64,000 nt of DNA, taken from contig BSBK01008827.1 in assembly GCA_027943335.1 (NCBI GenBank), positions 1 through 64,000 of the forward strand, read 5' to 3'. Position 1 is the first letter of the stretch. Each line of letters opens with the position of its first letter. Shown here one piece after another: positions 24,475-35,900 of the stretch. The position numbers were made by a program, and so were the translations under genes. The notes below the pieces were generated by a model. The model searched no databases. It saw only the letters and a list, made by a program, of their open reading frames with translations, and had not been told where the DNA came from. Source of the DNA: Chamaecyparis obtusa. Its lineage: Eukaryota > Streptophyta > Pinopsida > Cupressales > Cupressaceae.

Positions 24475-24526
24475 TTGATGTTGTTGCTTCAAAGTTTGAG
24501 CCGAAACTTGGCAGCACACTTATCAG
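24475..24526 (+). CDS. Exon 2 of split host gene, candidate TAD3/ADAT3
   Basis: A 52-bp exon between a GTGGCAG acceptor and an AG/GTACTG donor. With the one base carried over from exon 1 it reads VDVVASKFEPKLGSTLI. It ends two bases into an Arg codon completed by exon 3. In plant TAD3 proteins, as I recall them, the N-terminal segment has a similar E/QPKxANTxIR pattern. The phases (1 in, 2 out) fit both neighbours exactly, which supports the gene model independently of the family name. Confidence 0.52.
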
Positions 24527-24814
24527 GTACTGAATTTTGATATAATCTATGTTATCTTAACTTGTTACAAATCAATTTGCATTTCCATGCATCAATGTAT
24601 ATGTATTGCACGTGTATTTCTTTTTGTTTAATTAGTCAAATTTTACAACCTAAAGTCAGTTATACACTTCCTTCCACATTGCTGGAAAGCATGCCTCAAA
24701 AGTGTACATGAGAAAGGGGTTCACCATTTATGACACACACTCAGATAGACAAAAGCATGCTGTAAGAGGTTTTTCACACTTTTCTGTTGTTTGAAATTGA
24801 ATAAAAAATTGTAG

Positions 24815-24885
24815 GCAGTTAAATATAATAGCACCGTTGGAGAATCTTGGTCATGTGAAACGGGTTCGCAAGACTTTTGTTGAAG
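24815..24885 (+). CDS. Exon 3 of split host gene, candidate TAD3/ADAT3
   Basis: A 71-bp exon after an ATTGTAG acceptor (intron 2, 24527-24814, 288 bp). It reads (R)QLNIIAPLENLGHVKRVRK TFVEG and ends in phase 1 at a G/GTAAAC donor. The APLENLxHVKRVRK stretch is the best reason for the TAD3/ADAT3 suggestion. No later exon was recognised downstream in the window, so either intron 3 is very long or the gene is truncated. Confidence 0.52.
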
Positions 24886-25035
24886 GTAAACGATTTTTTC
24901 CTCCATTAAATTACCTTATTATTTGTATGTTGGCTAATGAAGGTTTGCACACTATTTCATTGGGGATCTTATTTAATTTTATTATATTATTTTGTTTATT
25001 GTTTATTGTTTTTTAATCTAATCCATTAAGTTCTC
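24886..25035. other. Start of intron 3, no feature
   Basis: AT-rich sequence following the exon 3 donor; nothing recognised. Confidence 0.4.
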
Positions 25036-25400
25036 TCATGTCACATGGATGTTTTGTATGGAGTACATAGATAAGCTATTTGAGAAATTACTTCTAATTT
25101 TGACTAAAATGAGGTAAAGTGTAAACCGCCTAGGATTTGAACCTAGGACCTCCCCCTTGGAATCTTGGTTCACTCCACGGTTTAGGTACTTTTGCTTGAC
25201 TAGTTTAATTTTTCTTGGATTGTGGATTGACTTCTGAGAGAAGTACACAAGCAAGTTATTTGAGAAGCTACTTTTAATTTTGACTTAAAACGAGGTAATA
25301 TTAACTGAGCATTCATTATTGAAAAGTACAAACCAGCTACAATTTTAACCTAGGACCTCCCATCGGCAATGTGGGCCACTCTATCACTCTAAGCACCCAA
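25036..25400 (-). repeat. Two tRNA-derived SINE-like units in tandem
   Basis: Two diverged units (about 25060-25235 and 25240-25400) share the segment around ACCTAGGACCTCCC. On the minus strand this gives GGGAGGTCCTAGGTTCAAAT, with the B-box-like GGTTCAAAT of tRNA-derived SINEs. The second unit also has an A-box-like GCTTAGAGTGATAGAGTGG. No terminal tail or target duplication was defined. Confidence 0.45.
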
Positions 25401-26614
25401 AAATGCACAGCCAACATTTTTGGTCTGATGATGAGTAATGTGTTCAAATGCCCTATGGCATAATTGCAGCCATAAGATTTGGCTATGGAGATACCCGCCC
25501 AAGATCTAAAGGCCTAATGGAATTCACAACATACTTAGAAGATCAATATGACAATAATAAACCTTTTTTTTAATCAAAGAATGCAAATAGAATGTATGTA
25601 CAATGTATGAGAGACCCTTTGGTTATTTAGGTAAGGTGAGACATAGGACAATAAAAGATTATGACCAATGCCTTATGCTATGATATATAATAAGTGTCAT
25701 ATGTGTACCCTAATTACACTTAATTAATAAGATGTGAAAGGGACCTAATAGTAGAACTTGTTAGGTAATACCCCTATTTACACCAATAGCCCCCTTAAGT
25801 GCAACTTAGGGGAAACAAAAAATATGCAAACATGCAAAGACGAGTCCTATTAGTGAACAGTTTTTTCCTTTCTTTAAATTGATCTAAAGATTTCTACTAA
25901 TCATGAAAGGAAAAGGTAAAATACAACACTAACAATTGAGTTTCTTTTAAAGAAAACTCTCTGCAAATTTCCAAGGTGTAGCTACCTTGCTAGTAGATTT
26001 TCAATACAATCTTATTGAATAAAGAATGAAAATCATGTGTGCTTTTAACCATAAAACACATAAGGCAAACATTCAGTTCATCAAAACAAAAAGAATGTGC
26101 AGATTTTTAAAGAAACATTCACTTCTGACACTGTTTCAAACTTTAAATACTTAAAACTGAAACTTCTGTACTTATTCTCTCTGTTACTCTAAGCACAAAA
26201 TCAACTCATATCACAGTTGAGCTTCATTTAATATAACTTATTTCCATAAGAAAACAAACTATATATGATAAACAACTGTATTTATCACTTCAAAAGCTCA
26301 AACATATATATAACACCATAAGATATTGCATATATTCTATCATATCAGTACTTAGAAAAACTTAAAGTATAGACTTTCGAAAATAGTTTCCAAAATCTCA
26401 GAGAGCCCCACCTGAAATAAGTCTTAAGTTTTTGAATATATAGCCACGCAGGGCTTTTCAAACTAACTAGATAAAACCGTCTTTTACCAGAGGTAATTGT
26501 TTTAAACAAAATAACTGTCTTAAGCATAAAGCAATAAAAACGGAACTGAGCGTAAAGCGCCTTCAAAATAGAGCCAGGGGTCTCAGGAAACTAAGGTGTC
26601 GAGGCTGCTGCTAG
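25401..26614. other. Possible LTR end near 25783; otherwise unassigned
   Basis: At 25774-25805 the plus strand reads ATTTACACCAATAGCCCCCTTAAGTGC in substance. On the minus strand this is a purine run followed by TATTGGTGTAAAT, a copia-like polypurine tract and LTR start. A partner LTR was not found. The block from 25806 to the coding block at 26615 shows nothing recognisable. Confidence 0.3.
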
Positions 26615-29600
26615 CTAAGCTGCCTTCCAGTCTTCAAATGCTGCAATGAATGCGGAAATCACTTGCTGATGTGGCAGACCAAGGTAGTTAATTCTCTGCT
26701 TCCACACCTCTTTTTTGACTCGAGCTACCTTCTCATTGTGCATCTCCAGGTGGTTCTGTTGAAGTAGGAGCATTGACTCTACTCGTGCGACTTTTGAAGA
26801 TTCCTGTACTGTTGGCGCTTTCATCTCTCGAAGCTCATCAAACCAGGCTTTGACGCTCTTGATTACCTTATCACTTGATCTATCTGATTCCTCTTTGGCT
26901 TCGAAACATCGCTTATCTACCCAGTCCATATCATTTGAAATAATGTCTTTGATTATTCCTAATCCTTTTAGGAGATCCTTTACTTCGGAGATTCCTTGTG
27001 CTATGGCCTCATTCTTCCATTCGATGCATTCTTCTAAAACATACAGAGTCTTATCATCTAACCCTGGGACTAGCTTTTCTGCAAGAAATTTCTGCAGACC
27101 ATACTCTTGAATTTCTTCCATCCACTGGAGTTCCCTTATCCAGGTAGCCTTTTCTGTTTCCCATTCGTCAATATTTGCTTCAACCTTCTTTATCAGGTTG
27201 CTGGCTTCAGTCTGAGATTGATTCAGGCAGGTTAATTGTTTGGTAGTTTCAGATTTCACATGCTCAACCCATTCTTTGAAAGTTTTGGCCATGACTTTAT
27301 TCCTCTGTATCTGATCTAGAAACTTCTGGTTATCTGGAGATTTGATGTCGATAGAAGCTGACATTTCACTCAACGGGAACGGTTTCGGATGCTGGATGGC
27401 GTGAATATATTGAGCCATGCTCTTATAGCTTCCTTCATCTCTTGTTTGTCCTTTGCATCTTTCCAGACTCTGTTAGCAATTTTCTTATTTGAAACCTTGA
27501 AGAACTTCATATCGGCGGCTCTGCTATCTCTTCCCAGATCAACTTTAGATACTTGGAAATCCAGAGTAGAAACTTCCCCATCTCCTTTATCACTCACTGG
27601 TTTTGCAATCTCTGCCACCCAACGACCGGTGTTTTCATCAAAATCAATCCTAGACTCAGTCTTTGGTTTCTTAGCCTTTGGAGTCTTGCCTAGACACTTA
27701 CTCACTATGTCCTCAATAGGTAAGGATAGAGGAACAATATTTCTCCTTTTAGCAACGAAATTTTCCAACCATTGTGGGGTTGCGGTGGATTTCTTTTGAG
27801 TATCATAATTGCTTAGGAGGGCCAGAGAATCCTTTGGAGAATCTTCAGTAACATCTTGCACCTGCTGACTGTCCGACATGTTAGGCAAACCAGAATTTGC
27901 AATTGGATCTTCTTGTGTGTCTGCTTCGGAAGGATCCAAATCTACCACTACATTGGGAATCACCTCTGGTTGCTTAGCTTTGCTTTTTATTTTGGAGCTC
28001 AATCGGGTGACCTGTGCGGTAGGTTTAGCTTGAAGTTGAACTTGAACCTGAACCTCAGGACTAGCTGGTTCAACTTGAGGTTCAATATTACCTGCAAGAG
28101 ACTTATCAACAACTATGTTAGTTAAAACAAAAGCCTTTCTTGATGAATTTCTCTTCCTTGGTTTCACTTGCTTTTTAGAAGACTGTGAAGTAGTCTTAGG
28201 TGCCTTCTTTTCAAACAGCCAAGTTTCTGTTCTCTTGATTACACCAGCCATTCTCACTTGCAGGTCATCTTCTTCCGGTTTTGTCCAATTCTAGAATAGG
28301 CAGAGCTTCCACTTTCTCCAAAAACTGGGAATCAAGTACATCAACTTCCTCATCTTCTTCAACCCCACTTGTATCTAAATCCAATCTGAAGGTGATTATT
28401 TGTCTTAGAGTTAATCTAGACCATAGCCTCTTCCTGACTTCGAGTTCATTTGAACAGTTAGCCCAGAAGTCTTCCAATTCGGGAATGTGCATAAATGTGA
28501 CATGAACATTGAGGTTCGATTTAGCAAAACCCCTGTAATCAAAATTAGCCCTGGAAGTGTAAGATTTCAACCTCAGAGCCAACAACTCACCTTCCATTGC
28601 TAAGGCGTCTTGAAAACTTTTACACCTGTAATAGCCTAGCTCAATAGGAAACAAAACACCTGAAGACTTTTTAGGACTACCAGATTTTCTCTCAACAAGG
28701 ACGAGCTGCCTGCAAATCTCCATTAAACCACATTGTCCAAGCAAAGTCTGGGCAATCTTAGAGGCTCTCCATCAAAAGCCCCAACTCTAAGATAGGTGAA
28801 TCTGGGAAATTGGATAAAATGGCATCCATATACATTTATTACTTGCTTGGCTTTCTCGGAGAGTCTAGTGTTATCTCTTCCCCGTAATTCAAAAACTAAA
28901 TTAGCTGAAAACATATCATTAACTGTTTTGAATTCATTAGGAAACCTTTCATTTTGCAGGCATGTAAAATAATCATAAATTTTCATATTGTTAGTCCACA
29001 GTTCATGAGGAAGGCCCTCCCAATTACTACAACAGGCAAGAACATAAATGAGATAGGACGACATGTAGAAGGGAGTCAGGTTAGTCACATTCAGGAGTTC
29101 CCGGTGAAGTCTTTCTGCAATCAGGTCAGCCCAATCTATAAACTTCTCCCCTTCCAGAATCTTTTGAATAAAATAGTACATCCAATCCTCCCAATGGAAG
29201 GCGTGTGGATTTCCCTTCACTCTGTTTAAGAGAAACATGATATCTGCAATTTCCTTACGGAAATGCTCTATTGTTAGGGGTTTGGGTAACCTTGATCCTC
29301 CTTTCTTTGGTTTCGCTAACCATACTTGGGCTATCGAGGAACTATACTTTTTCTTATCTTCCTCAAACACTTGAGCCGCTTCTGCATAGGTCCAGGGTTC
29401 ATAAGGCTCTTTGTCTGGGATTCTTAAAGTTGCCATCATCGTTTCCCGACTTATTTTAACTAGAACTTCTCTTGAAGAATCCTTGACACATCTATTCTTG
29501 GCATCATACCTATTGGCACATTCTAATACCAGCTCCGAGCAAACTAAGGCTGGAGGAAAAGCAGCGGCCTCCATTAACCCACTTCTTGCTAATTTCTTGG

Positions 29601-29748
29601 AGAAAGAACCTTCAAAGGAGTTGTTGACCCTACTACATAACTCACTTAAATTCACATTAACTAAGGAAGTATCATAGATGTCTAGGAGAGAGATCAACAA
29701 ACGGGTTCTACTTTCATCTTTTGAAAGTTTGGGATGAAACAGAGGCAT
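26615..29748 (-). pseudogene. Unrecognised long coding block, about 1,040 codons with three frameshifts
   Basis: Four long open frames abut with short overlaps and alternate between two phases: 29748-28723 (341 codons), 28744-28265 (159), 28257-27370 (295) and 27418-26615 (267). At each junction the next frame continues sensibly, so an ancestral frame of about 1,040 codons with three single-base indels is likely. The N-terminal part (MPLFHPKLSKDESR) is rich in Leu and Trp with a conserved-looking WEDWMYYFIQ. The middle is basic and Ser/Pro-rich. The C-terminal 270 residues are Glu/Lys-rich, probably coiled coil. I see no gag, protease, RT or integrase motif and do not recognise the family. 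It may be an extra ORF of an LTR element or a host-derived gene. Confidence 0.6.
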
Positions 29749-30100
29749 CTTAACTAGGAAATAAGAGAAAATTTCACAATACAGTAACGACTTGCTTCAA
29801 CAAACTGAGAGCTGCAAGGAAGAAGATGACTCACTGGTTATCTGCGCACCAATTTTTCTGTGATTTTCTTACCGCCAACTTCGCTGCTCCTTTCTCCTCA
29901 AGCAAAGACAAACAAAATGCTTGATTTTCTTACCGCCAACTTCGTTGCTCCTCCTTTCTCCTCAAGCAAAGACAAACAAAATGCTTAACAATTCTTCATT
30001 TATTAACATGGCCAATAAAATCCTGGATAAATCTTCACAGGACAGTTATAATAAATATATTTATGAAGAAATGATTGATGCGACATATTAAGTCACTCCT
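29749..30100. repeat. Upstream region of the unknown block with a roughly 70-bp direct repeat
   Basis: The segment from GATTTTCTTACCGCCAACTT to AAACAAAATGCTT occurs twice in tandem (about 29859-29923 and 29924-29992). Read on the minus strand, sequence just upstream of the coding block contains TTGGTGCGCAGATAACCAG (about 29835-29853), which could be the PBS region of an LTR element. That reading is a guess. Confidence 0.4.
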
Positions 30101-30354
30101 CATTTATTTTCAGGTTAAATCGGTATGAGTTTCTCGATTCCCCAAAACATGCTCTGATTACCATACTTTTGCAATAATATCTCCTTTTTAATTGTGTCAC
30201 CAACTATCACATCCACAATTTACATGCACGAACTGTCCCATTAAATTTGGTAACTCTGTACAGCAGCTTCTCATTATTGATTTGATACCTGCGTTTCTTG
30301 AAAAGGCAACTTTCCACGAGGTGAAAGAACAAAGCTGCAAAATATTCCATGTGC

Positions 30355-30535
30355 TGGACATTGTACTTTGAACTTGAACTTGAACTGGACAAAGTTCAAA
30401 GTTCAGGTTCGACTTCAAAAGACCGACATACTGACCAAAGAAACTGACAGACATTGACGCTGTATAACCCATAATGGCTTATGAACTTGAACTTGAACTT
30501 GACAAAGTTCAAGTTCAGCTTCAACTTCGGACTTT
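30355..30535. repeat. Paired GAACTTGAACTT palindromes
   Basis: Two hairpin-forming segments about 120 bp apart (about 30364-30418 and 30483-30529). Each reads (GAACTT)2-3, then a short GGACAA/GACAA loop, then AAGTTCAAGTTC and a CTTCGACTTC-like tail. They look like related terminal or subterminal inverted repeats of a small transposon, but no transposase or target duplication is evident. Confidence 0.5.
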
Positions 30536-30714
30536 CATTGACCTTTAATTAGAACCGAGGGTAAGGAAAAGTCGAGGGTAACAAGTCCCAACTACTAGGC
30601 CTGATGAGGTACCTATGTGCAAAGAAATCTCTCACAAACGGAAGAAAGGAGAAGACCTAGAGGGACAAAACTCCTCCCCCCAAAAAGAGAAAAAAGAAAA
30701 GAAAAATGCTCTCA

Positions 30715-31990
30715 TAATTTATAAGGTAAGGGTCATATGATCTCTCATATTTTCCAAGGAAAGGTTGTTTCTTGTTCCTGAATCTAAGCTGAAAATGAAG
30801 GTTCTTAAAACTTTTCATGCCACTCATATGGCTGGCCACCTTGGGATTTATAAGACATTCAAGTTGATCCATGAGAGATTCTCATGAAAGGGGATGAACG
30901 ATGACATTCTCAAGTATGTTTGTGAGTGCCAAGTATGCCAACAAAACAAAAATGAGTGTATCGACCTTGTTGTCTATTACAGTCTGTACCCATTCCCAAT
31001 AAAAAATGAGAAAACATCTCCATGGATTTTATTATAGGGTTTCCCAAGGTGCAAGGGAAATATTGTATTTATGTGGTAGTGGACAAATTGACTAAGTTTG
31101 CTCACTTCTATGCCATTTAAGTAGGATTTGCAGTAGTATAGGTGACATATTTGTTTTATACAAAGGTTTTTAGACTTTGTGGGACACCTAAGAACATCAT
31201 CAGTACTAGGGACATCTATTTTATGGGCTTGTTTTGGGAGTAGTTGTTTTAAGTTATGTGGAACATAGTTGACTTTTAGCACTAGCTACCACCCCCAAAC
31301 ATATGAACAAACTGAGATTGTCAACAAATGGGTGGAAGGATACCTGCGTAACTATGTTATAGGTAGTAGAAGGTGTGGGTCAAGTGGTTTTATCTACCAT
31401 ATGACTATCAGGATGTCTCCTTTCATGGCAGAGTATGGTTATGAACCTCCTAGCTTCATTGATTTACTTTTTGGAGATTATAAGGCATCTAGAGCCAAAG
31501 ATCTATTATAGGAGAGTTGGGATATCATGAGATATTTGAGAGATAACATCCAACATTTTCAAAATCAATAGGATATGTACGCTGATCAAAATTTAATTGA
31601 GCGTGCATTTGAGGTAGGAGACATGGTCTACTTGAGATTGTAGCCTTGCAAACAATTCACTCTCAAGAAGAGTGGGTTAGAGAAGTTGAAGCCATGCTTC
31701 TATGGACCATTTTGAGTCATCAGGAGGATTAGGGAGGTCACTTATGAGCTTGAGCTATTTGAGAGTAGCAAGGTGCATAATGTTTTTCCATGTATCATGC
31801 CTCAAAAAGGCACTTGGGCATAATGTGATTACTTCTATAGAGTTGCCTTATTTGGACGAGGAGGGCAAATTGATATTGATTCCTGAGGCAGTGATCGATT
31901 TTAGGGAGTGTACTCTTCGAAAGGGGTAGAGAGTACTTGGGGAAGCAGAAAAGCTTATTAATGTAGGATGCAACATGCTTGTGAGCAGAT
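30715..31990 (+). pseudogene. gypsy integrase fragment (same family as at 20600)
   Basis: Plus-strand broken frames. First comes the linker before integrase (RLFLVPESKLKMKVLK, MAGHLGIYKTF), then the zinc finger (CECQVCQQNKNE). The core follows with one aspartate in VVVDKLTKFAHF, a degraded second site (STRD for SDRD) and EQTEIVNKWVEGYL carrying the glutamate. The C-terminal domain (EVTYELEL) and pol end are near 31930. There are numerous stops and frameshifts. RT is absent to the left, where sequence changes at about 30715. Confidence 0.82.
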
Positions 31991-33049
31991 TTTATAGCAT
32001 CTAGACTTGTGATTGTGTTGTCCTCAATTTTGACATCACAAAATTGAGGCAACCCTACGCAATTTTCTCATGGATTCGTAGGTGTATCCTCTATGTTTTA
32101 ACGCATTGATAAGGTGTCATGAAAGCAGTTCGTCATCCTTGAATTATATTTTATGTATTGTTATTCATGCGTTCTTCTTGAAGGTTTCCGTCAAGTTAAA
32201 TCCCCTAAATGCTTGTCAGAATGAGTTTTTCTTCTCTTACTGCAAGCACTTGATTTTGGGTAATCTTCATGTTTATTTTTCATTTTTCCCGTTCTTGTAA
32301 GTAGTTTTTAATTTTGTTTTTCCTTTGAGTCGATGCTCCTTTGAATTCCGCTCGTTTCGAGCTAACATAGACCTCCATCGGAGCTCTCCAGCTCAAGTTA
32401 TAGGGTAAAAGGTGGGGTTTTACAGGGCAACTACATATTTTTATTAAAATCTTCTTAAAAGTGGACTTTTTGATGGCGATTGCACATATTAAGATTATTC
32501 TTAAATTTTAAATTGGATTTTATCATCCATTTTAAAATTTCAACTCATTCCGAGTTGATTTGATCATAGTTTTTAATGTTTTAATAAAATTAGGCTTTTT
32601 AAAGTCTATTTCTATGTTACTTTATTAAAAACTATGGTTATTAGTTTAATTTTAAATTACATGAGATGTTTTTAAGTGCAAGGTGGGTTTTTCGTTATTG
32701 ATTGCATACATCCAAATGCATTAAAATCATTATAATCCATTGCCAAGTCCTCACAAGTAAATCAATGGAGTTTACATATGCGATTACATATTTTAAATAA
32801 GATTTGTTATTTAATCTATGGTAAGTGGAGAATTCAAATTCATTTACATATGCAAAGTTTAATGAATATGTGCTTTTATCTCTCAAAAGTACGTTATTAT
32901 TCTGTGGTGGAGTTTTTAAACTCAAAAACATATGTTTTTTCCTCTAAAAAGACTGTTATTATGTCTTTAATAAGATTTGCTTGTTAAGTGGTGTTTTTGG
33001 ACCTTTTAACATGTGTTTCTCATCTTTTAAAAACCGTCTTTTAAAATAT
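31991..33049. other. 3' end of gypsy element and start of LTR-like AT-rich DNA
   Basis: After the pol end there is untranslated DNA, then a purine-rich stretch (GGGTAAAAGGTGGGG, 32403-32417) that could be a polypurine tract, followed by AT-rich sequence without genes. LTR limits could not be fixed. Confidence 0.35.
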
Positions 33050-33490
33050 CAATGCTAAGTGGCGATTTTTAGAGGAATAACATATGTTATTTGCCTTTCA
33101 AAACATGTTTTTCCCTAAAGTAATGCTGAGCGGCGATTTTTAATGAGATAACATGTGTTTTAAAACATATGTTATTCATTTTCAAAAGCTCGTTTTTATT
33201 CATTGCTTGCAAAGTGGTGAATTTGAGGGAGATAACATATGTTTTAACATGTTAGTCACCTCCAAAAGCCCGTTTTTAAAACGCAGCATGTAGAAGTGCG
33301 ATTTCACTCTTAAAAAAACATATGTTATTGGCTTTTAAAAACCCATTTTTATGCAACCAAGTGCTGGGTGGCGATTTTGGAGAGAAAGACGTGTTTTTGC
33401 CTTCTAAAAACGCGTCTTTACTTCATCCCCATGCAAGTGGCAATTTTTAACATGAAAACACATGTTTTTGACTTCTAAAAACCCATTTTT
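33050..33490. repeat. Degenerate tandem repeats, about 70-85 bp
   Basis: At least six diverged units begin at about 33053, 33124, 33207, 33288, 33362 and 33431. Each contains a GTGGCGATTTTT-like start, an ACATATGTTATT/ACATGTTTTT block and a TTTTAAAAACCCGTTTTT-like end. Weaker copies extend left to about 32690. They probably form part of a large LTR. Confidence 0.65.
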
Positions 33491-34075
33491 TTGAGGCGTT
33501 TTTGGAAAAAATGAGATTTTGAGGCAATAAATCACTTGGAAAATGGTCAAAACTGAACCGTTTTTGCTCTTTTTTGGGTCGATTTTGCACTAAATTTTCC
33601 AAGGATCATTCTTGGATCATCAAAATTGCATTTTAGAAGGTGTTTTGCTCTCAAAACAGCCCATTTAGGGCACGTTTTTGCTAAAAAATGGCCCATTTTT
33701 TGCCATTTTTCTTCATCAAAATCAAATCTTTTTCTTCTAAGATGAGTTCTTGGGCATTACCTTTCATTTTCAGCTTGTTTATCACCATTTCTAAGCTATT
33801 TTTGATGCCCTAGGTGCCTTTTTTGATTGCCATTACATGTGCATTAGAAATGGTCAAAACGGTTGCTATTTCCATGCATTTAATCTCTCTTTTCTTCCCA
33901 CTTGGTTGTGAATGCATGTTGATCCTCCAAAATTGAAGGAAAAAGACTAGGAAAGAGATTTATATATAGTTTTTAAATCCCATCTTTCCTAAATCCGAAA
34001 ATGCCTTGGATTCATTTCAAATTTTGCCCAAGATTTGGAAAAATTTCTTCTTGGAAAAATTTCTTCTTGAGAGTT

Positions 34076-34289
34076 GAAGTAATTTTTCCTTAAGTTTTTC
34101 TCCATTTCTTTCCAAGTTCATGTTTTGGTTTTTGATTAACATGTAAGTTTTCATTTCTATTTTAGATTTACATGTTATGTTTGAAGTAATTTTTCCTTAA
34201 GTTTTTCTCCATTTCTTTCCAAGTTCATGTTTTGGTTTTTGATTAACATGTAAGTTTTCATTTCTATTTTAGATTTACATGTTATGTTT
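34076..34289. repeat. Perfect tandem duplication of 107 bp
   Basis: The segment starting GAAGTAATTTTTCCTTAAG at 34076 is repeated without visible change from 34183. Identity suggests a recent slippage or unequal-exchange event compared with the degraded sequence around it. Confidence 0.92.
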
Positions 34290-34812
34290 GTTTTAATGAT
34301 CCTTTTTCTTCCGTCTACATTCTCCAAGTTGCATATGCAAGTGCTTCATCTTGTTTGTATATGCAGTCGGGATTAAAAACCCTGTTCTTGAAAGAAACTG
34401 CCAAAGAAAGAAAGTTTATTGATATGCACATGCAAATCCATTTCAAAATCCCATTTTCATGCTTACACACACTCCATCCGCGCTTGTTATATCGCTGCCA
34501 TGTGACTTAAAACTCATGATGGTGGTTGCTTGCACACTTGCTTATGATGAAAACATAATAATTTATTATAAGTAGATGCTATGCTACTCATTTCCATACA
34601 TGTTTCCCTTCATAATTCTCGCTGTCCACACATGCAATCACCTCCAAGAAACCCGTTTTTGGGTCTTCCTTATCATTTTTGAGCTAAAATCCATTCACCT
34701 CTTCGCTGTCCTAAAGTTTTCCAGCCATATTCCGTGTTCATAGTCTTCCAAAATCCATACTTGTGCATCCAAAAAGTGCAGTGGATCCATCACTTGAAGA
34801 TATTCTTACCTT
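34290..34812. other. No gene recognised
   Basis: AT-rich, probably LTR or leader of a retroelement; no domain or repeat ends seen. Confidence 0.4.
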
Positions 34813-35420
34813 GTGGAATCTTCATGTCACAGTTACTCAGGCATATCATATTGCTATGTCAGGAGAATCTCTAGCCAACACCAGATAAGGAAGAAGAAAA
34901 GGCCCAAAGGATTGAAAGGAAGATTCATGAAAGGTCAGAACGTGAAAGACAAAAATAGAAAGAATGATCTAAGATGGTGTTGCCTTGCTATGATAACTAT
35001 CCAGTTGTGCAACTAGGTTTGGATATAAATGTAAGGCATGAAGATATCATTTCAGACCTAGGGGCTTTCATTTGGAATCAAAGAGAAGACGGCACACACT
35101 ATTCAGTTGCTTGGGCCATCTTGGAGGAAGAAGAGGAAGTTGGTATTGAATTTGAAAGAGAAAGACACAAACTTGAAAGGGGGCTTAGAGAAAGATTGGA
35201 ACGTGAGCAAAGAGAAAGGGAAGTCCATAGGAGAGCTCAAAGGCCACCCTTAAGAGAAATTCAACTTCGAGGGAATCAAGTGAATCAAAATTAGAACACA
35301 AGCAAGATAAGAAGATTGGATCTTTCTCCCCAGAAAGGTTTGAAAGACTACAATCAGAAAGAATTCTTTCAAGGCAGAGATGGAAAGAAACAAATGTGCT
35401 TCTCAAGAGACAACCAAGGA
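34813..35420 (+). pseudogene. Charged gag-like remnant, family not recognised
   Basis: Two overlapping frames (34813-35016, 34974-35294) encode very charged sequence (KAQRIERKIHERSERERQK; then ERERHKLERGLRERLEREQR), probably coiled coil. Similar charged coding continues to about 35420. There is no zinc knuckle, protease or RT motif. It may be the interior of a large retrotransposon derivative lacking pol, because LTR-type promoter sequence follows at 35742. I cannot name the family. Confidence 0.35.
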
Positions 35421-35520
35421 TGTAGGTTCATGTTCCAGATCAAGATGCTTTCATCAAACTAAACAATATCAACCATCATGCATCCTGTAGCAGCATGAAG
35501 ACAAACGAAGGATGATGTAA

Positions 35521-35900
35521 TAGGTGTCGTGTCTTGTCAGGGACTTAGAATATTTTCATCATGTCTTTGTAATTTGTATTTGACATATGTAATTGCATGT
35601 GATAGTATCACGTAAAAAGTTGTAACATGTAATCAAGTTGCAAGTGCATTAGGCATGCAACTTTGAAAAGTCAAAATTAGTTAGTTAGTTAGGGAATAAT
35701 TCAAGGTGGTTAAGGGTTTCCTCTTTTCTCTCCTCTTTTCCTATATAAAGAAGGGAGACCATTGTAAATAATCATCTTTTGGCAAGGCAAGAAAATTCTG
35801 CGAATTTGTATTGTGCACTCTAAGACTTTGTGCTTGGATGTAAATCAAATTGCTTTCAATAAAAGAGGCAGATTGTTTTGAGACTTTTGTTGTGAGGTTT
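35521..35900 (+). promoter_or_regulatory. LTR-type promoter and polyadenylation region
   Basis: A TATA box (TATATAAAG, 35742-35750) lies in a pyrimidine-flanked context, followed about 110 bp later by AATAAAAG (35857-35864), the usual U3-R order of a plant LTR. Similar arrangements occur at 37147 and 38818. Which element it belongs to is not resolved. Confidence 0.5.

Noticed and set aside
33050..33490. CRISPR-like or centromere-satellite array
   Set aside because: Units vary in length and sequence and lie in LTR-like DNA; there are no constant repeats with unique spacers and no long homogeneous array.
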